Shown piece by piece: positions 9,906 to 21,280 of a stretch of 64,000 bases of DNA. How positions within the stretch are numbered: the first letter of the stretch is position 1; the number at the start of each line of letters is the position of its first letter. This DNA is from Siphlonurus alternatus. Lineage: Eukaryota > Arthropoda > Insecta > Ephemeroptera > Siphlonuridae. The stretch spans positions 1,262,066 to 1,326,065 of the forward strand of contig OX463781.1 in NCBI GenBank assembly GCA_949825025.1, read 5' to 3'. The translations under genes were made by a program, and so were the position numbers. Below the pieces are notes generated by a model that was not told where the DNA came from, did no database searches, and was given only the letters and a program-made list of their open reading frames with translations.

Positions 9906-11520
9906 GATAACGTTAAGCCCATGTAATGCATATAATATCATATTTTTTATTTAAATCTTAACGGGGAACATTATTTTTACTTACATGTAATAATTGTTAC
10001 ACAAGTCGAGTGATTATAAAACAAGTTCACATTTGAATGATCTACAAGGTGAATGGACATGCAGGTGGTTTGTCCTTGACTGCAACGGGAGCGAGGTCTG
10101 AGACACCACGGGACACTTTGGTGACAAAATTGTTTTCATACTGGGGTGTCAGTCAGATTGTAACTATCTTTTGTTGCTTCTAATTATAAATAATTACTAC
10201 TTTCTTTTAGTATGAAAAAAATTACGGAAAACAAAAAGTAACCTGCATATACGAATGATATAGATGGGAGTTTCATGTTTACATTTTGGGTAGCACGGAG
10301 ATGCCCGAAGCCGTTCGAAGATCTTCGGGATGTAGGCAAAAAACCCTAAAATCCTATGCTGTGCGTGTTAACGTAACTCACAACATTTCTTTTTTAATAA
10401 TAATTTTAGTCGCCAAATATTTTTCTTCAATAGCACCATTTATGAAAGAAAATACTACGAAAAATGATGCAAATAGCCAGGAGAAATTAATTTCGATACC
10501 AACTTTAACACAATGACATATCTGCTATACAATGTTTTGCCTACAAAATTGTGACGTCATATTGTTTTGACGTAAGTTGATTGACGTGTTTCTTTAAGTA
10601 TAAACGTGATTCTTATTTTTGTTACTGGAGGTAAAATTATCTACAAATAAAAATTCTCTACAGCGTAACAAACAACGTAACAATGGAACAAAGCAAGTTT
10701 AATTTTGTCAATTTGAAAGTTTCGCTGATTTAGTCAAAGTGGTAATAATGCACTTGGCGAGGACATGTTGTTTTAACAATGTGAGTTATTCTGATTGTTG
10801 GAATCAACGTTAAGGTCTGTCGCTATGAAAATATGCAAGTGGAATGAAAAGAGATGTCACTACCAGTCTTTAGTAAATGATGTCCGAGATTGGGTGATTT
10901 TAATTCCAACATTTCAAAGGAAATAATAAGATTAACCGTTTTTAAATGAGCAACAGTCATTATAATTATGTTTATCTATTTCCTAGTCTGATTAATTTGT
11001 GAATACAATAATTATATGATAAGTTATTGCAGTTAAAAAAATGCCCCTATAACTCAGAGAGCAAAAGCTCAAGGCAAAGAAAGAAATATGAAGGGCAGCC
11101 GTGCCGTGATGAATGCTCCTGCTCTACCGTTGCGAGTGCGCCTCAACATTCCATTGTATTTTAAATTGAATAGAAGGGAGAGTAACGGTAAATAAACAAA
11201 GATGTATTATTTTGAAAGAATTAATATTATGATTTTTAGGATAGTAAGCATCGAAACTTTTTTTTTTTTTTCGATAAAAAAAATAAAATATATTATTGTA
11301 TTTTTTAATTCCTTTTGTTATATATAATGAATCTAACTCGAATCTAAGTAATAATCCTAATAATTACGTAATTTTATATATTAAAATTTACTATCATTCA
11401 TAATGCTGTTTCGCTTTATGTGGCTCATCATATCTAATCATATGCTTGAAATAAAAATAATTTGATAATAATTTGTTTCTGGATCCGCGCCTGATTATAT
11501 TTATATATATATATTAATAA
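9906..11520. other. 1.6 kb of AT-rich DNA without a recognised feature
   Basis: The largest frames are below 80 codons and unlike any family I know. Homopolymers at 11262-11274. Nothing supported. Confidence 0.5.
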
Positions 11521-11903
11521 TTTTTTTTTTTACAAGGATACACCCCTAAGAGCTTACAGCTTGCGGCGGGGTACTGGGTAGGGATATAAGGTAGGGAACG
11601 GATAGTGGCCACGGCCTGCATGCTTACGCGTCCCAGCATTCGCTGAGGTGAGACTGAGGGAACCGTGGAAAACCTCAGTCAGGACGGACACCTTTACTTT
11701 TTCTCAATGGACCAAAGCGATGTCCAAAGCCTGGAGAACCACACACAAGTGCATCACTGCACTGGGTGGAAAGCGAGACGAATTTACCCCAGGGAGGGAG
11801 CAGCGTATTTTTTACTTGAAACGGTCACCCATCCAAGTACTAACCACGCTCGATGTAGCTTGACTTCGGTGATCTAACGAGAACTGGTCAATGCACTGCG
11901 CCA
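11521..11903 (-). mobile_element. 5S-headed SINE, subfamily A
   Basis: Well-preserved copy on the minus strand. The head at 11903-11825 contains, in sense, TTGGCGCAGTGCATTGACC, AAGTCAAGCTACATCGAGCG and TACTTGGATGGGTGACCG (5S box A and box C region). Then come the core CCGTCCTGACTGAGGTTTTC, CAGCGAATGCTGGGACGCGT, GGCCGTGGCCACTATCCG, and the tail GCTGTAAGCTCTTAGGGGTG with a short A-tail (plus-strand T run at 11521-11532). Confidence 0.9.
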
Positions 11904-12189
11904 ATAATATTATTATTAAAAAAAAATAATAATAAATATAAATATTTATTTATTTATATTTATATATATTTTATATTTTTGTAGATATGTATTATATAAA
12001 TACATATAACTATACATATAATAATAATATATATATATATATATAATATAGTTATATAATATTATAACTATATTATAAATGTTATAATAAATATTATAAT
12101 TTTATATTATACGGTCCAATAATTAATAATAATTATAATAATTAATTAATTTTTCTCTCAATAAAAAAAATCGATATATATATATATAT
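11904..12189. repeat. Extremely AT-rich low-complexity tract
   Basis: Long runs of A/T with ATAT and ATTATA elements and several self-complementary stretches; no coding content. Confidence 0.8.
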
Positions 12190-12520
12190 ATTATGTATTT
12201 TTTTTTTTTTTTTATTGGAGGAATTTAATAGCTAGAGCTAGGCCTTGTAGGAGCCATCAATTTCCGTGTGCAGACTACCAATGCTGAGCTGCATGAGCAA
12301 GGCCCATGGGTCTGCACGGCCCACGGGCCCGCCCGTGCAGATCCGTGCGCGAGCCCGCAGAACCTATAAGCCGTCTCGGCGCCCTCCCTGCTGCTGGTAA
12401 AGCTCAAGCTGACCATCCTCACTTGCCTCGCTGCTTGCTGGCGAGCAAGCTAGGTGCAGTCCCGAACAATGGGACAATGCACAGTACATCCGAGGAGAAA
12501 AAAATTCAGCAAGAGGGCTT
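12190..12520 (-). other. GC-rich island ending in an A-tract on the minus strand
   Basis: A segment far richer in G+C than its surroundings. Read on the minus strand it ends ATTAAATTCCTCCAATAAA followed by a run of about 17 A, like a polyadenylated, retroposed transcript. Interior landmarks are CAGCAGCAGGGAGGGCGCCG, GCACGGGCGGGCCCGTGGGC and TGCAGACCCATGGGCC. Overlapping short frames (12225-12422 and 12364-12621) match nothing I recognise. It may be an unidentified SINE or a processed pseudogene of a non-coding or coding RNA. Confidence 0.45.
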
Positions 12521-12997
12521 GTGACAAAGTGGGGAAATATAGTGTGTAATTTTCTTACTTGTAAAGTCCTTAAAACATTGCTGTACAGTATCCATATTAA
12601 CTTGTTCATCAGAGAATACATATATAATTAATATTATACAATTAAAAATTAAATATCCTTTAAAGTTTTGTAAAAATGTTGGAACAAAATTCTTCCAATC
12701 AGTATTTTTCGAAACGCAAACGTTGCGCCTCTGGTGGCCGGCTACGTAGCGACAGTCCTTAACTGCATGCTAGTAATTTAACTTGCTATTGTCGGAGAAA
12801 AAACAAAACAAACAATATATAAGGATAGTAAGAATGCTTCCTGATCGACAGTGCTATAAAGAAATTATACATGCATGGACAAAAATAGACTCGTTAAAGT
12901 TGCATTCATCTTGAAACTATGCACGAGCAAATAAATAATCTACCTTTTATTTGAAAATATCTGACTATAAACAGTAAACGTCTATAATATACAATTT
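12521..12997. other. Unrecognised AT-rich spacer
   Basis: Nothing supported on either strand. Confidence 0.5.
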
Positions 12998-13235
12998 AGT
13001 ATAAAAGACACTTTTCCATGGAGCGATGTCGCGCGACACTTGGCGGGGAGAGAAAAGCGCACTTACAGTAAAATCGTATGGCAGCCATATTAGCGAGAAA
13101 AAATCGCTTTCCCGCAGCGATATAATCGCGCCACGATTTCTCCTCGCCAATATGGCCGCCATAAGGTTTCACTGCAAGTGCGCTTTTCTCGCCCCGCCAA
13201 GCGTCGCGTGACATCGCTCCTTGGAAATGCACCTT
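12998..13235. mobile_element. Foldback MITE with GGAGCGATG arms
   Basis: Left arm CCATGGAGCGATGTCGCGCG...GCGGGGAGAGAAAAGCGCAC pairs with right arm GTGCGCTTTTCTCGCCCCGC...CATCGCTCCTTGGAAATGC. The interior has AATATGGCCGCCATA, also found in the GGCGGATTCACATGG family, so the two families may share an interior. A TTTAAAGGTGC end recalls the TTAA-type elements. Confidence 0.8.
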
Positions 13236-13784
13236 TAAAGTATCCTTGCATGCTTTTCTAAAGAGAAGAACTACTATTAGGATAATATATACGTTAAGAA
13301 TTTACTCAATATAGAAAATCTTATCACGATTGTATTGCAATTTGGTTAATTGTGTTTTGTGTATTTTGTATTTTGACTTTTATTTGTATACACATACATG
13401 TATGTCACAGAACATAATAAATATATCTAAATCTAAACTGAAGGAATTATTTTTGGGGTTTCAAATTTGGAGAAAGAATCATGCGTCCACATTTTTCACA
13501 TTTTTATGTCCATCTTAATAAGTGTACTTCGTATAGCAGCTCCTTAAGTTATAAGATGTATATACACAAGAAACAACAGATCCTGTGTAGTTCATGATTT
13601 CATGATTTTAACTTGCGTATTGGTTTACCACCAAAATCAAAACATATCATCACCAAAACCTTAATTTGGAAGGTGAAACGTTGACGTTGCCAAATATTAA
13701 AAATCTACAATAAACTCATCCCTTTTGTACAAAATAGCGAGATGTCAATTCAACTTCAAAATTATTATGGTCATGAATGTGTTT
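13236..13784. other. Unrecognised spacer
   Basis: No gene or repeat recognised. Confidence 0.5.
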
Positions 13785-13873
13785 CATACGAATTCGTTCA
13801 CGACGCCTCATAAGAATAACATTATATCCGTCGTTAACATATACGTATTAAAGACCGTCATGTAAACGTACCA
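13785..13873. mobile_element. Foldback MITE, ACGACGCCTCATAAG family (copy 1)
   Basis: Shares ACGACGCCTCATAAGAATAA and CATTATATCCGTCGTTAAC with 33547-33640 and 35333-35441. Arms are more diverged here than in the other copies. Confidence 0.7.
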
Positions 13874-14034
13874 GTAGTATAAAATTAATGCAGCATTAGA
13901 AAGAAACTTCATGTTTTAATATTAAGTTTTGTGGAATAATTAATTAATATTATGGATTCATTAACTTGAATTTAAAAACTACATACCCCACCTTTTATTT
14001 ACAAGTTAATTACAAGAGTTACTACAACTAGAAC

Positions 14035-15698
14035 TTAAGGGCCCGATCTAGTAGAGGGAAAACACCCCACGCGGCAAAATGTAGGCAACCACGCGGTTTT
14101 TCAGCTTAAAAGGAAAAACCAGCTTTATCTGCTCCTCACCACATTTCTTCATTTATATATTTGGAAAGAAAAGTCACAGAGACGTGGGAAAAAAATGACT
14201 TTGGCCTATTTTTTAATGGAAATTTCAATTTAATGCAGCTCTAAACAATTAGATAGGTACTTTTTGCGTATATGAGATGTTATTGATTGTGCGAATTTTG
14301 TATTCATAAACATGTCATTGTTGAGATGGGTAGCGTCCACTAAGCTGCTGTTATTGTTGTTTAGAGCACAATAGAGTGCTTCTGCACTTGCTGTTAGAGG
14401 AGGAGAAAGCCATAAAATGAACCGCTGTCAAACACGTTTATAATTTTGATTGTTTATTTCTCAATGCAAGAAAATACTATACCAGTGATCTGAGACTTTA
14501 GAGAATAATAATATATTATTTATATATTTTTTATAGTTAGAAAAATGGAAATTTTCTCTATTGCGCCAAGTTTCTAAGACAGTAATATTTTTTGTGTATA
14601 TGTATATTGAAAATTAAATAAAAAAATATATACGATTATTACATCTTGTAAAAGTATAGTAAATGTCACAAAATGTGTTATTAAATTAATATTTTCATTT
14701 AATTAACAATCAAAAAATATAAATAAAGGAAAGGTAAATTGGTTATTTTAAAAAAAGTGCAAATTAACAAATACACATTTTCTCTCGATTTATTCATATT
14801 TACAAATTTCAGTGATAAATCACTAAAACAATTTTAATAAAATTTTAATTTTTTAAATTTTACATACAAGCATTGGATCCAACCACCACATTGGGCAACA
14901 ACCCTTCGCTTTTACAGCTGTATACATACGTCACTGATATCCATGTAGCCACCATACCATGGATACAGATTTGAAAGCTCAAAAAGTCATTTTATTTTTT
15001 TTATTCTAGGCAATAATGTACCTTCAGATGACCCTATACTGTATACTACTGCATAACAATATACTGAATTCTCTTCAAAGTCAAGCTAGAAGCAAAGATA
15101 GAGCTTAGGAGCGAGACAATGATGGTATTATAAAGCAAGATAAGGCTTGGGGAAGGGTTGACCGCGCGCAAGAGGACTGCAGGCTGGTGAATTCTTTTAT
15201 TGTTCTCTTTCAGCTCTCTCTCTCCCTTTCTCTCTCTCGGCCGAGTCGGCCGCACTTGTATAATAGTTCAGTATTTCGCATATTTCCGCAATTCCGCACG
15301 GCGCTGCATTCAGCGGTTTTAGGAACTAGATATTGCAAAAAAGTAGCTTTAGTCTATCAGTTCCAGTACATTTAATTTTTTAAATTAACACATTCAGCAC
15401 GCATCAAATGAAAGATGACAATTTTTTATAGGGGGCTGGACGATTTTCATTTATAAAATTCGTTTTTTTTAAAGTGTTATGATAAAGCAAAGTTGACACT
15501 CTTTTACCACTTTTAATTATTAATTAATAATTAATTGGTGGTACTTGTGTAAAAAAAAATCGACTGGCCCCCTACATACCAGTCTCTTCTCTTAAATAAA
15601 ATTTTTCATTTTTTTTTTAAGCAAATATTGAACCTTACAGAACTGATGGAAAATGCTGTTTTTTCCTTATGGCCGTTTTTACTAGATCGGGCCCTTAA
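14035..15698. mobile_element. TTAA-flanked element of 1.66 kb, non-autonomous
   Basis: TTAA at 14035-14038 and 15695-15698 bracket 15-bp perfect inverted ends GGGCCCGATCTAGTA / TACTAGATCGGGCCC. No transposase frame is visible inside, so it must be mobilised in trans. TTAA duplication is the hallmark of piggyBac elements. A second foldback at 15426-15578 is nested within it. Internal short frames (15046-15375) have no recognisable content. Confidence 0.75.
15426..15578. mobile_element. Small foldback nested in the TTAA element
   Basis: Ends TATAGGGGGCTGGACGATTT and AAATCGACTGGCCCCCTACA are inverted with two mismatches; the loop is AT-rich. Confidence 0.65.
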
Positions 15699-16189
15699 GT
15701 AAAATATCGTTTAATTATAAAACAACACATGCACGTCACTCAAACAATAAGAACATAAAAAGTCACTTCATTAGTTTATTACAATACATTATATTTTTTA
15801 TAGAAAACAAGAGCTTTAATTTTAATTACATGGTACAATTAAAAGGATTCAATTAACAAAGGAAGCTTTAGCAAATTTGCAATTTTTTTACATCATGAAC
15901 ATAAATTACATAATATATTAACTACAATTATACGTACTACATGTCTAGCGCTCCTATTTAATCACACGCACTCTGACAGAATGTGTAATAAAATATACAC
16001 GTCGCACAGCATGAATTTCTATAATTTGCGGTAGTTGCAATTCAAATTATTAAATATCCGCCAACGATTACAAGCAACTATGGCACCAAATGTAATAAAT
16101 TCAACAATACATATATTATGTGTAAAAAAAACAAAAACACAAACATACAATAAATCAAGATACACAAAATGTATGCACCAAATAACATA
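15699..16189. other. Unrecognised AT-rich spacer
   Basis: Could include decayed body of the LINE whose 3' end follows, but I cannot align it by eye. Confidence 0.4.
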
Positions 16190-16305
16190 AATTTTTAGTG
16201 AAATAGTGCCATCGGTGCTTTGTTGCAATCCGCACCCTAATTTTTGTAATATATTTTGTATTTGTACTTTGGGTGAAATAAATAAATAAAATAAATAAAT
16301 AAATT
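16190..16305 (+). mobile_element. CR1-like LINE 3' end fragment
   Basis: GAAATAGTGCCATCGGTGCT, TTGTTGCAATCCGCACCC and GGGTGAAATAAATAAATAAA align with the 3' UTR of the intact LINE (GATATAGTGCC...TTGGTGCTTTGTTGCTATCC, then GGTGAAATAATAAATAAATA). It is a very short 5'-truncated copy in plus orientation with an ATAAATAA tail. Confidence 0.8.
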
Positions 16306-17435
16306 TTAAACAAAGTATTTAACAAGGAGGTCCGAAATTGACAAAACGTGGCGCTGAACATCAATTATGAACGCAGTCTATGGAGTGGAAGGCAAGTCAA
16401 TTTTTGAGGAGTGAATTTTTATAATATTGATCGAGAGCGTTTTGACAGCCGGAGCATTAACCTCTATCTCATTTCCTGGCGCTCCCGAGGCACATGAAAG
16501 TTCTTAGCTTTGTGGAGTAATGTCTAGCAATAGAGACTTCAAGTCAGCTGATTTTGTGGTGTTCCCACCGTCCCATCCAAACCTATGTAAACAATTAAAC
16601 TCGAAATTGCATTTTTAGCATTAAAGATTTTTTTAAAGTTCTTGATTCATTATCAGAAGACCTCTAAATCAGGTTCTCGATGATTTCAAGCTGAAACATT
16701 TAATAGTCAACGAGAAAGAATTCAAATTTTCTAACATGATGGCTTATGGAGAAATTTTTCCATTGGGAAAATTTAAAGCCTCTATTCAAACACGTACGTG
16801 GTGTTGGAGTCCATGCAGTAATTAATTCCATAGACAATGGCCATAATTAGAACAGCAATGTTTGAAATGACACGATGGAATTCTACAAATAACAACGAAA
16901 CTTACAAATTATATAAGTGTGGACAGCTGGAGGTCACAAACTTTCTCCGGCCACGTGACTCAACTCGCCGCGGGATCTCCCGACCTGAATGACCTTGACA
17001 ATGCCAGCAGTCGCGCGGAATCCCTCGTTCACGTTGCTTTATAGTTGCATCTTACAATTATTAGTAAACAAAATTAGTGGATCACGGAGCTGGAAGTTCA
17101 CTGCGAAGTTTCTGAATCGTGATGAGGGGGAGAAATGAGTTCGTTCCAACGTACTGAGGGAACCGGGGAAACTTCTGTCTACATGGACTTTTTATCAAAT
17201 TAAGCATCACTTAAGAGGAACTACATCACATTTTCTTAAATTAAAGCGGTAATTTAATTTATAGTAACTTCTACGACGCTTAACTTCTGTACGTATTGTA
17301 AAGAAAACCGGCTACTTTAGCTCTTAGTTAAGTTAAGTTTGTCATAATATAATAATAAAAAAATAAAAAAAAAGTGAGCAAATAAGACGCTGCAAATCTG
17401 AAATTACATCATGTATCTGCAAGCCAATTATGAAC
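16306..17435. other. Spacer with a SINE core remnant at about 17150-17195
   Basis: ACTGAGGGAACCGGGGAAAC near 17152 resembles the SINE core on the minus strand. The rest has nothing I recognise. Confidence 0.4.
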
Positions 17436-17587
17436 TCTTATGGTAAGAAATCTGACAAAGATTTTCAGAGCTTCGCGTGGTCTGAGCATGATGCCGCTAG
17501 TGTCGCGCATGTATTGTTTATATACATAAGTAGCGGCACCACACTGAAGCCCCGCGAACCTCTTTGTCAGATTTCTTTGCCATAAGA
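17436..17587. mobile_element. Foldback MITE with TCTTATGG ends
   Basis: Left arm TCTTATGGTAAGAAATCTGA then CAAAGA pairs with right arm TCTTTGTCAGATTTCTTTGC then CATAAGA; inner arms TTCGCGTGGT / CCCCGCGAA pair more loosely. Confidence 0.75.
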
Positions 17588-18039
17588 CACGGAGGTCTCT
17601 TATACGCGTATAATGGTCTCTATATGTACAGTACATAATAATATATTTTGTATACTATTTATTTCCATCACTGCCTCATTTTCCTACATCCATTGATTCA
17701 TGAATTTATATTAAAATATCAATATCAAATATCTTTCGTGTCTCAGAGCTGTGTAGCTCATATAGCAAGTAAGATGTTCGTGGTGTCTAGAAGTGCACAT
17801 CAGCGAGTTAAATTCAAAGGAATGTACACAAAAACGACAAGGCTCTTGGTGACAAGTGTGTCAACTCGCAGCATGGCGTGTTTGTGACAAGATCGCTTAA
17901 TTTGCATGATAACCAAGGTAACTACATGTTCGTACGTGTTGTAGTGGTGACAAACACGATTGTAACAATCGTTTGAATGTGATAGACTCAGTACACGCGT
18001 ACTTTAGCAAAAATCTAAATCTAAAAATCGATAGACCCA
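17588..18039. other. Unrecognised spacer
   Basis: A 79-codon frame at 17648-17887 has no recognisable content. Confidence 0.45.
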
Positions 18040-18178
18040 GGGGGGTCTTCAAATAACACCACTTAACCCAAACTTAGCCTAAGAAAGACTGTCTTAGCGC
18101 AACAATGAAGAATACACTAACAATAAGATTATCTTGATTTTAGGATTGTTATAATTTGTGTTATTTGAAGACCCCCCA
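18040..18178. mobile_element. Foldback MITE with GGGGGGTCTTCAAATAACAC ends
   Basis: The 20-bp left end is repeated in inverse at the right end (GTGTTATTTGAAGACCCCCC) without mismatch. The interior is about 100 bp. The G-run end recalls the GGGGG(C/T)ATTCA family but the following bases differ. Confidence 0.85.
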
Positions 18179-19380
18179 GTTGATATCAAAACAATGCCAC
18201 TTTTAGAATCACGCAGGAAAAATTCACCAAATACCTGTCTTTATGTGACGTCAATAATTTTATATATTTACGAGGACCAAACTAGCGAAGAGCCATTCAG
18301 GTAGAAAGTTGTTATTTGTATGAAAACAAGATAAGAAAATGACCTTAGTGAAAACTAATGTTGTAAGCTAGTTTGATTCTAAAGACATTTTATATGTAAT
18401 GTCAACTTTTATTGCAGAATGTATATTGATGTTATTTTTTCATGATCTTGTCACTGAATGCTTCAGTAAATTGTGTAATATTATTTATATATGGCGTCAT
18501 TTACATCGTTATAATTAGTATAAAAACCTATATATATACAGTTAAACAAGCCTTAGATTACGCCTGAGATCACAGACTAGACGTCGCCAAGGCGTAGTAA
18601 TCTTCATTTCTTAAAAATGTCTTACAACAAGGTTATTTTAAACTATGGAATTTTTTAAAAATATTACATGCTTCTATAATATGTATAACTATTGGAAAAA
18701 AGTATAAAAAAGTAAGTTTAATTTGATTTCAAAATCGCGTCGCCACCACTTCGACCACTTTGCACCTCTTCCAGACGAAAGCCTGGGGCCAGTGGGGCCG
18801 CATGGAGCCGCTGTTGTGACAACACGTCGACACCAAAAATGCTAAAAACTTGAAAAAAAGTGGTGAAATTAAAAAAAATAGGCACCCTTACGCATTTAAA
18901 AGTAACATTCTGGATTTATTATAGCTTCTGGAGGCGTATATAGACGTATATTCCGATCTGTCTTTTATTTTAAAACGAACGCCTTTTTTTAGCTCAGCTG
19001 ATCGGTTAAGTTCGATTCGGTTCGATTTAATTAATCGATTTCGAGCTCCTGTGACGTCACAATAACAAAAATCATGGCAGCGTGCCTTTTCTGTTCTGGT
19101 TTTAAAGTTCGCTAAATTAATGAACATTAAACCATGATGTCAGTACTAATAATAGGTTAAAAGTATATATTAGATACTTGGGATGGCCGCTAGGCAAGCG
19201 GATTGCCGCGCCCACGGCCGTGGCGTTCTCATAAACCGGCAAACTAAACTAGGGATCTGATGTTTTTTTCTAATCGAGCGCCTATCGTTAAAAAATGAAG
19301 GTCGTAACGCAAAACGGTACTATTTTCTATTCAAAATGTCTTCCATACGTAAACTAAGGTTTGTGATACTGTATATATAT
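18179..19380. other. 1.2 kb without a recognised feature
   Basis: Non-coding as far as can be seen. Weak C/G clusters near 18740-18800 and 19180-19250 carry no recognisable gene. Confidence 0.45.
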
Positions 19381-19417
19381 AAAGTTGCATAATAGCATGG
19401 GCCTTATTGGAACATTC

Positions 19418-19451
<34 letters not shown>

Positions 19452-19488
19452 GAATGTTCCAATAAGGCCCATGCTATTATGCAACTTT
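19381..19488. mobile_element. Perfect palindrome with (AT)n centre
   Basis: AAAGTTGCATAATAGCATGG, GCCTTATTGGAACATTCATT is followed by about 14 AT units and then the exact inverse of both arms. Arms of about 42 bp show no mismatch, so it is either very young or maintained by conversion. Expect cruciform extrusion and possible assembly difficulty. Confidence 0.9.
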
Positions 19489-19846
19489 CTGGGTTTTTAC
19501 TGTGATGATCTGTTCCTTTTTATTTTTATGCAATATTATATTATATGACGAGACGATTATTTTTAAATAATATTCTTTCAGTTTATAAGACAAGATATAA
19601 TACTCCATCAATTGACGGTTTAATTCCAATGTGTTTTTTTCGTCATCGGTACGTATCTTATAAGTTCAAGGACAATGGTTCGCGAAAGAAAGGTCGCAGG
19701 TTCAACTTCTGGCCGAGATCACTATTTTCTTTCGAATACTTAGACGTATTCATATAACTGATAATTTTACAATGTTACGAGTTTTGTCATTGTCATTTAC
19801 GTAATTAAAAAATTATGATAGAAGTGTCAGTCAAATGGATTTAGAA
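19489..19846. other. Unrecognised spacer
   Basis: A 70-codon frame (19545-19757) has no recognisable features. Confidence 0.45.
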
Positions 19847-20050
19847 GGCGGATTTAGATGGCGACAACGCCGATGCGACGCGATTTTGACGTATTAACGC
19901 TGTGAAATCCTATGCGGTGGTGAATTTGCCGGGAATCGCGTTAATTACGATGCACTTTTTCTTTTAATCGCCAAATATGGCCGCCATGTTAGAGAAAGTG
20001 CGCATTATTCGCGTCGCGTCACATGATAAAAATCGTCATGTGAATCCACC
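19847..20050. mobile_element. Foldback MITE, family GGCGGATTCACATGG (copy 2)
   Basis: GGCGGATTTAGATGGCGACA, GATGCGACGCGATTTTGACG, CGCCAAATATGGCCGCCAT and CATGTGAATCCACC follow the order seen at 857-1136 in inverse. Right flank is TTTA. Confidence 0.85.
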
Positions 20051-20075
20051 TTTAGTATAATACAAAAAAAAAGTG

Positions 20076-20213
20076 TTATGGCCGTAAGTTGCAGCCAACC
20101 TATCCTAGAAAAATCGGAGAATTATCCGAGAAATTTAATGTTAATTAGTAAATAATTCACAGATAATCCTCAGATTATTCTCGGATCTAGGTGGCTGCAA
20201 CTTACGACCATTA
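20076..20213. mobile_element. Foldback MITE with ATGGCCGTAAGTTGCAGCC ends
   Basis: Left end ATGGCCGTAAGTTGCAGCC pairs with right end GGCTGCAACTTACGACCAT with one mismatch; the inner arms TCCGAGAA / TTCTCGGA also pair. Confidence 0.8.
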
Positions 20214-20582
20214 GAGATCGGAAGAAACATAAAATCTGAAATCTCTACTGAGCTGAATTATATTATTATAAAAGTTTCATTTTACTCAGATAACGATTCT
20301 TAATTATTACAAAAAGTCACTACTCCTTCGTAAATAGCTAAATAAAATTATGTACTTTCATCACAAAGGCACGCCTGTGACGTCATAGTCAAATTTACTG
20401 ACATGTCTTTTTTAACTAAAAATCATTCTCTCTCAGAATCTCAGAAAACAACATGTCATTCCTACATTTTGTGCCGCATGAAAAATGATGACTGCATCAG
20501 ATTTGTCAAGGATTATGTACCTGAAGGGACCATAAAAAATGCCTATTTGTTTACATGATATCGGAACGGGGTCTAGGTATTT
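20214..20582. other. Unrecognised spacer
   Basis: Nothing supported. Confidence 0.5.
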
Positions 20583-20700
20583 TCGTCGCAAGACATTTGG
20601 TCGTAGGACTTTTGGTCACAGACATTTGGTCGCAAGGACGTTTGGTCGCAAGGACATTTGGTCGCATAGACATTTGGTCGCAAGGACATTTCGTCACAAA
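20583..20700 (+). repeat. Tandem repeat of ACATTTGGTCGCAAGG
   Basis: Six to seven imperfect units of 15-18 bp, each containing (G)ACATTTGGTCGCAAG or close variants (GGTCGTAGG, GGTCACAG, CGTCACAA). It could be read as (TFGRKDIWS)n on the plus strand, but the frame changes and unit-length variation argue against a protein. Confidence 0.9.
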
Positions 20701-20989
20701 AAAAAAACTATTTTTACTAAATAAAAGTGTAAAAAGACTGAAAAGAAAGAGTGTTACTTAACTGTCAAATATATAAAACCATACCGTGATCGTCATGCAC
20801 ACGTGTATCTAGTTTTGTAAGCACTTGCAAAAGGAGTTATGTGATCAACACACTCTGTTATGTTGAAATCTGTATAAATTCGGTATAATTTAATTATAAC
20901 ATTATAACGTATATATTATAATAGAACTAAAATTATGTAATAATAAATTCACCCTACCTTCCATTAATAAAATATAATATATATCCGCA
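20701..20989. other. AT-rich spacer
   Basis: Nothing recognised. Confidence 0.5.
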
Positions 20990-21280
20990 TGACGTCATAA
21001 CGATGTGTATTTTGTATTTGTGATGTGAAGGTCAGTCGCTGCGTTTCTTCTTATCACTCATACCTTGATGCCAAACATCTTATATGACGTCACACACCGT
21101 AACGACTGTGTATAGACATTTTATATGGTCCCGCCAATATACCGACGGGGTACATAAAAGTGTCTATATACAGTCCTTATGGGTGACGTCATAAACGATG
21201 TTTGGCATCAAAGTATTAGTGATAAGAAGAAACGCAGCGAATGACCTTAACATCACAAATAACGTACATCGTTGCTGATA
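20990..21280. mobile_element. Long-armed foldback element with TGACGTCA motifs
   Basis: Two arms of about 140 bp, roughly 85 percent alike by eye, share CGCTGCGTTTCTTCTTATCA, GATGCCAAACATC and TATGACGTCAC in inverse order. Each arm carries two TGACGTC-type motifs (CRE-like). Non-coding. Confidence 0.8.
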
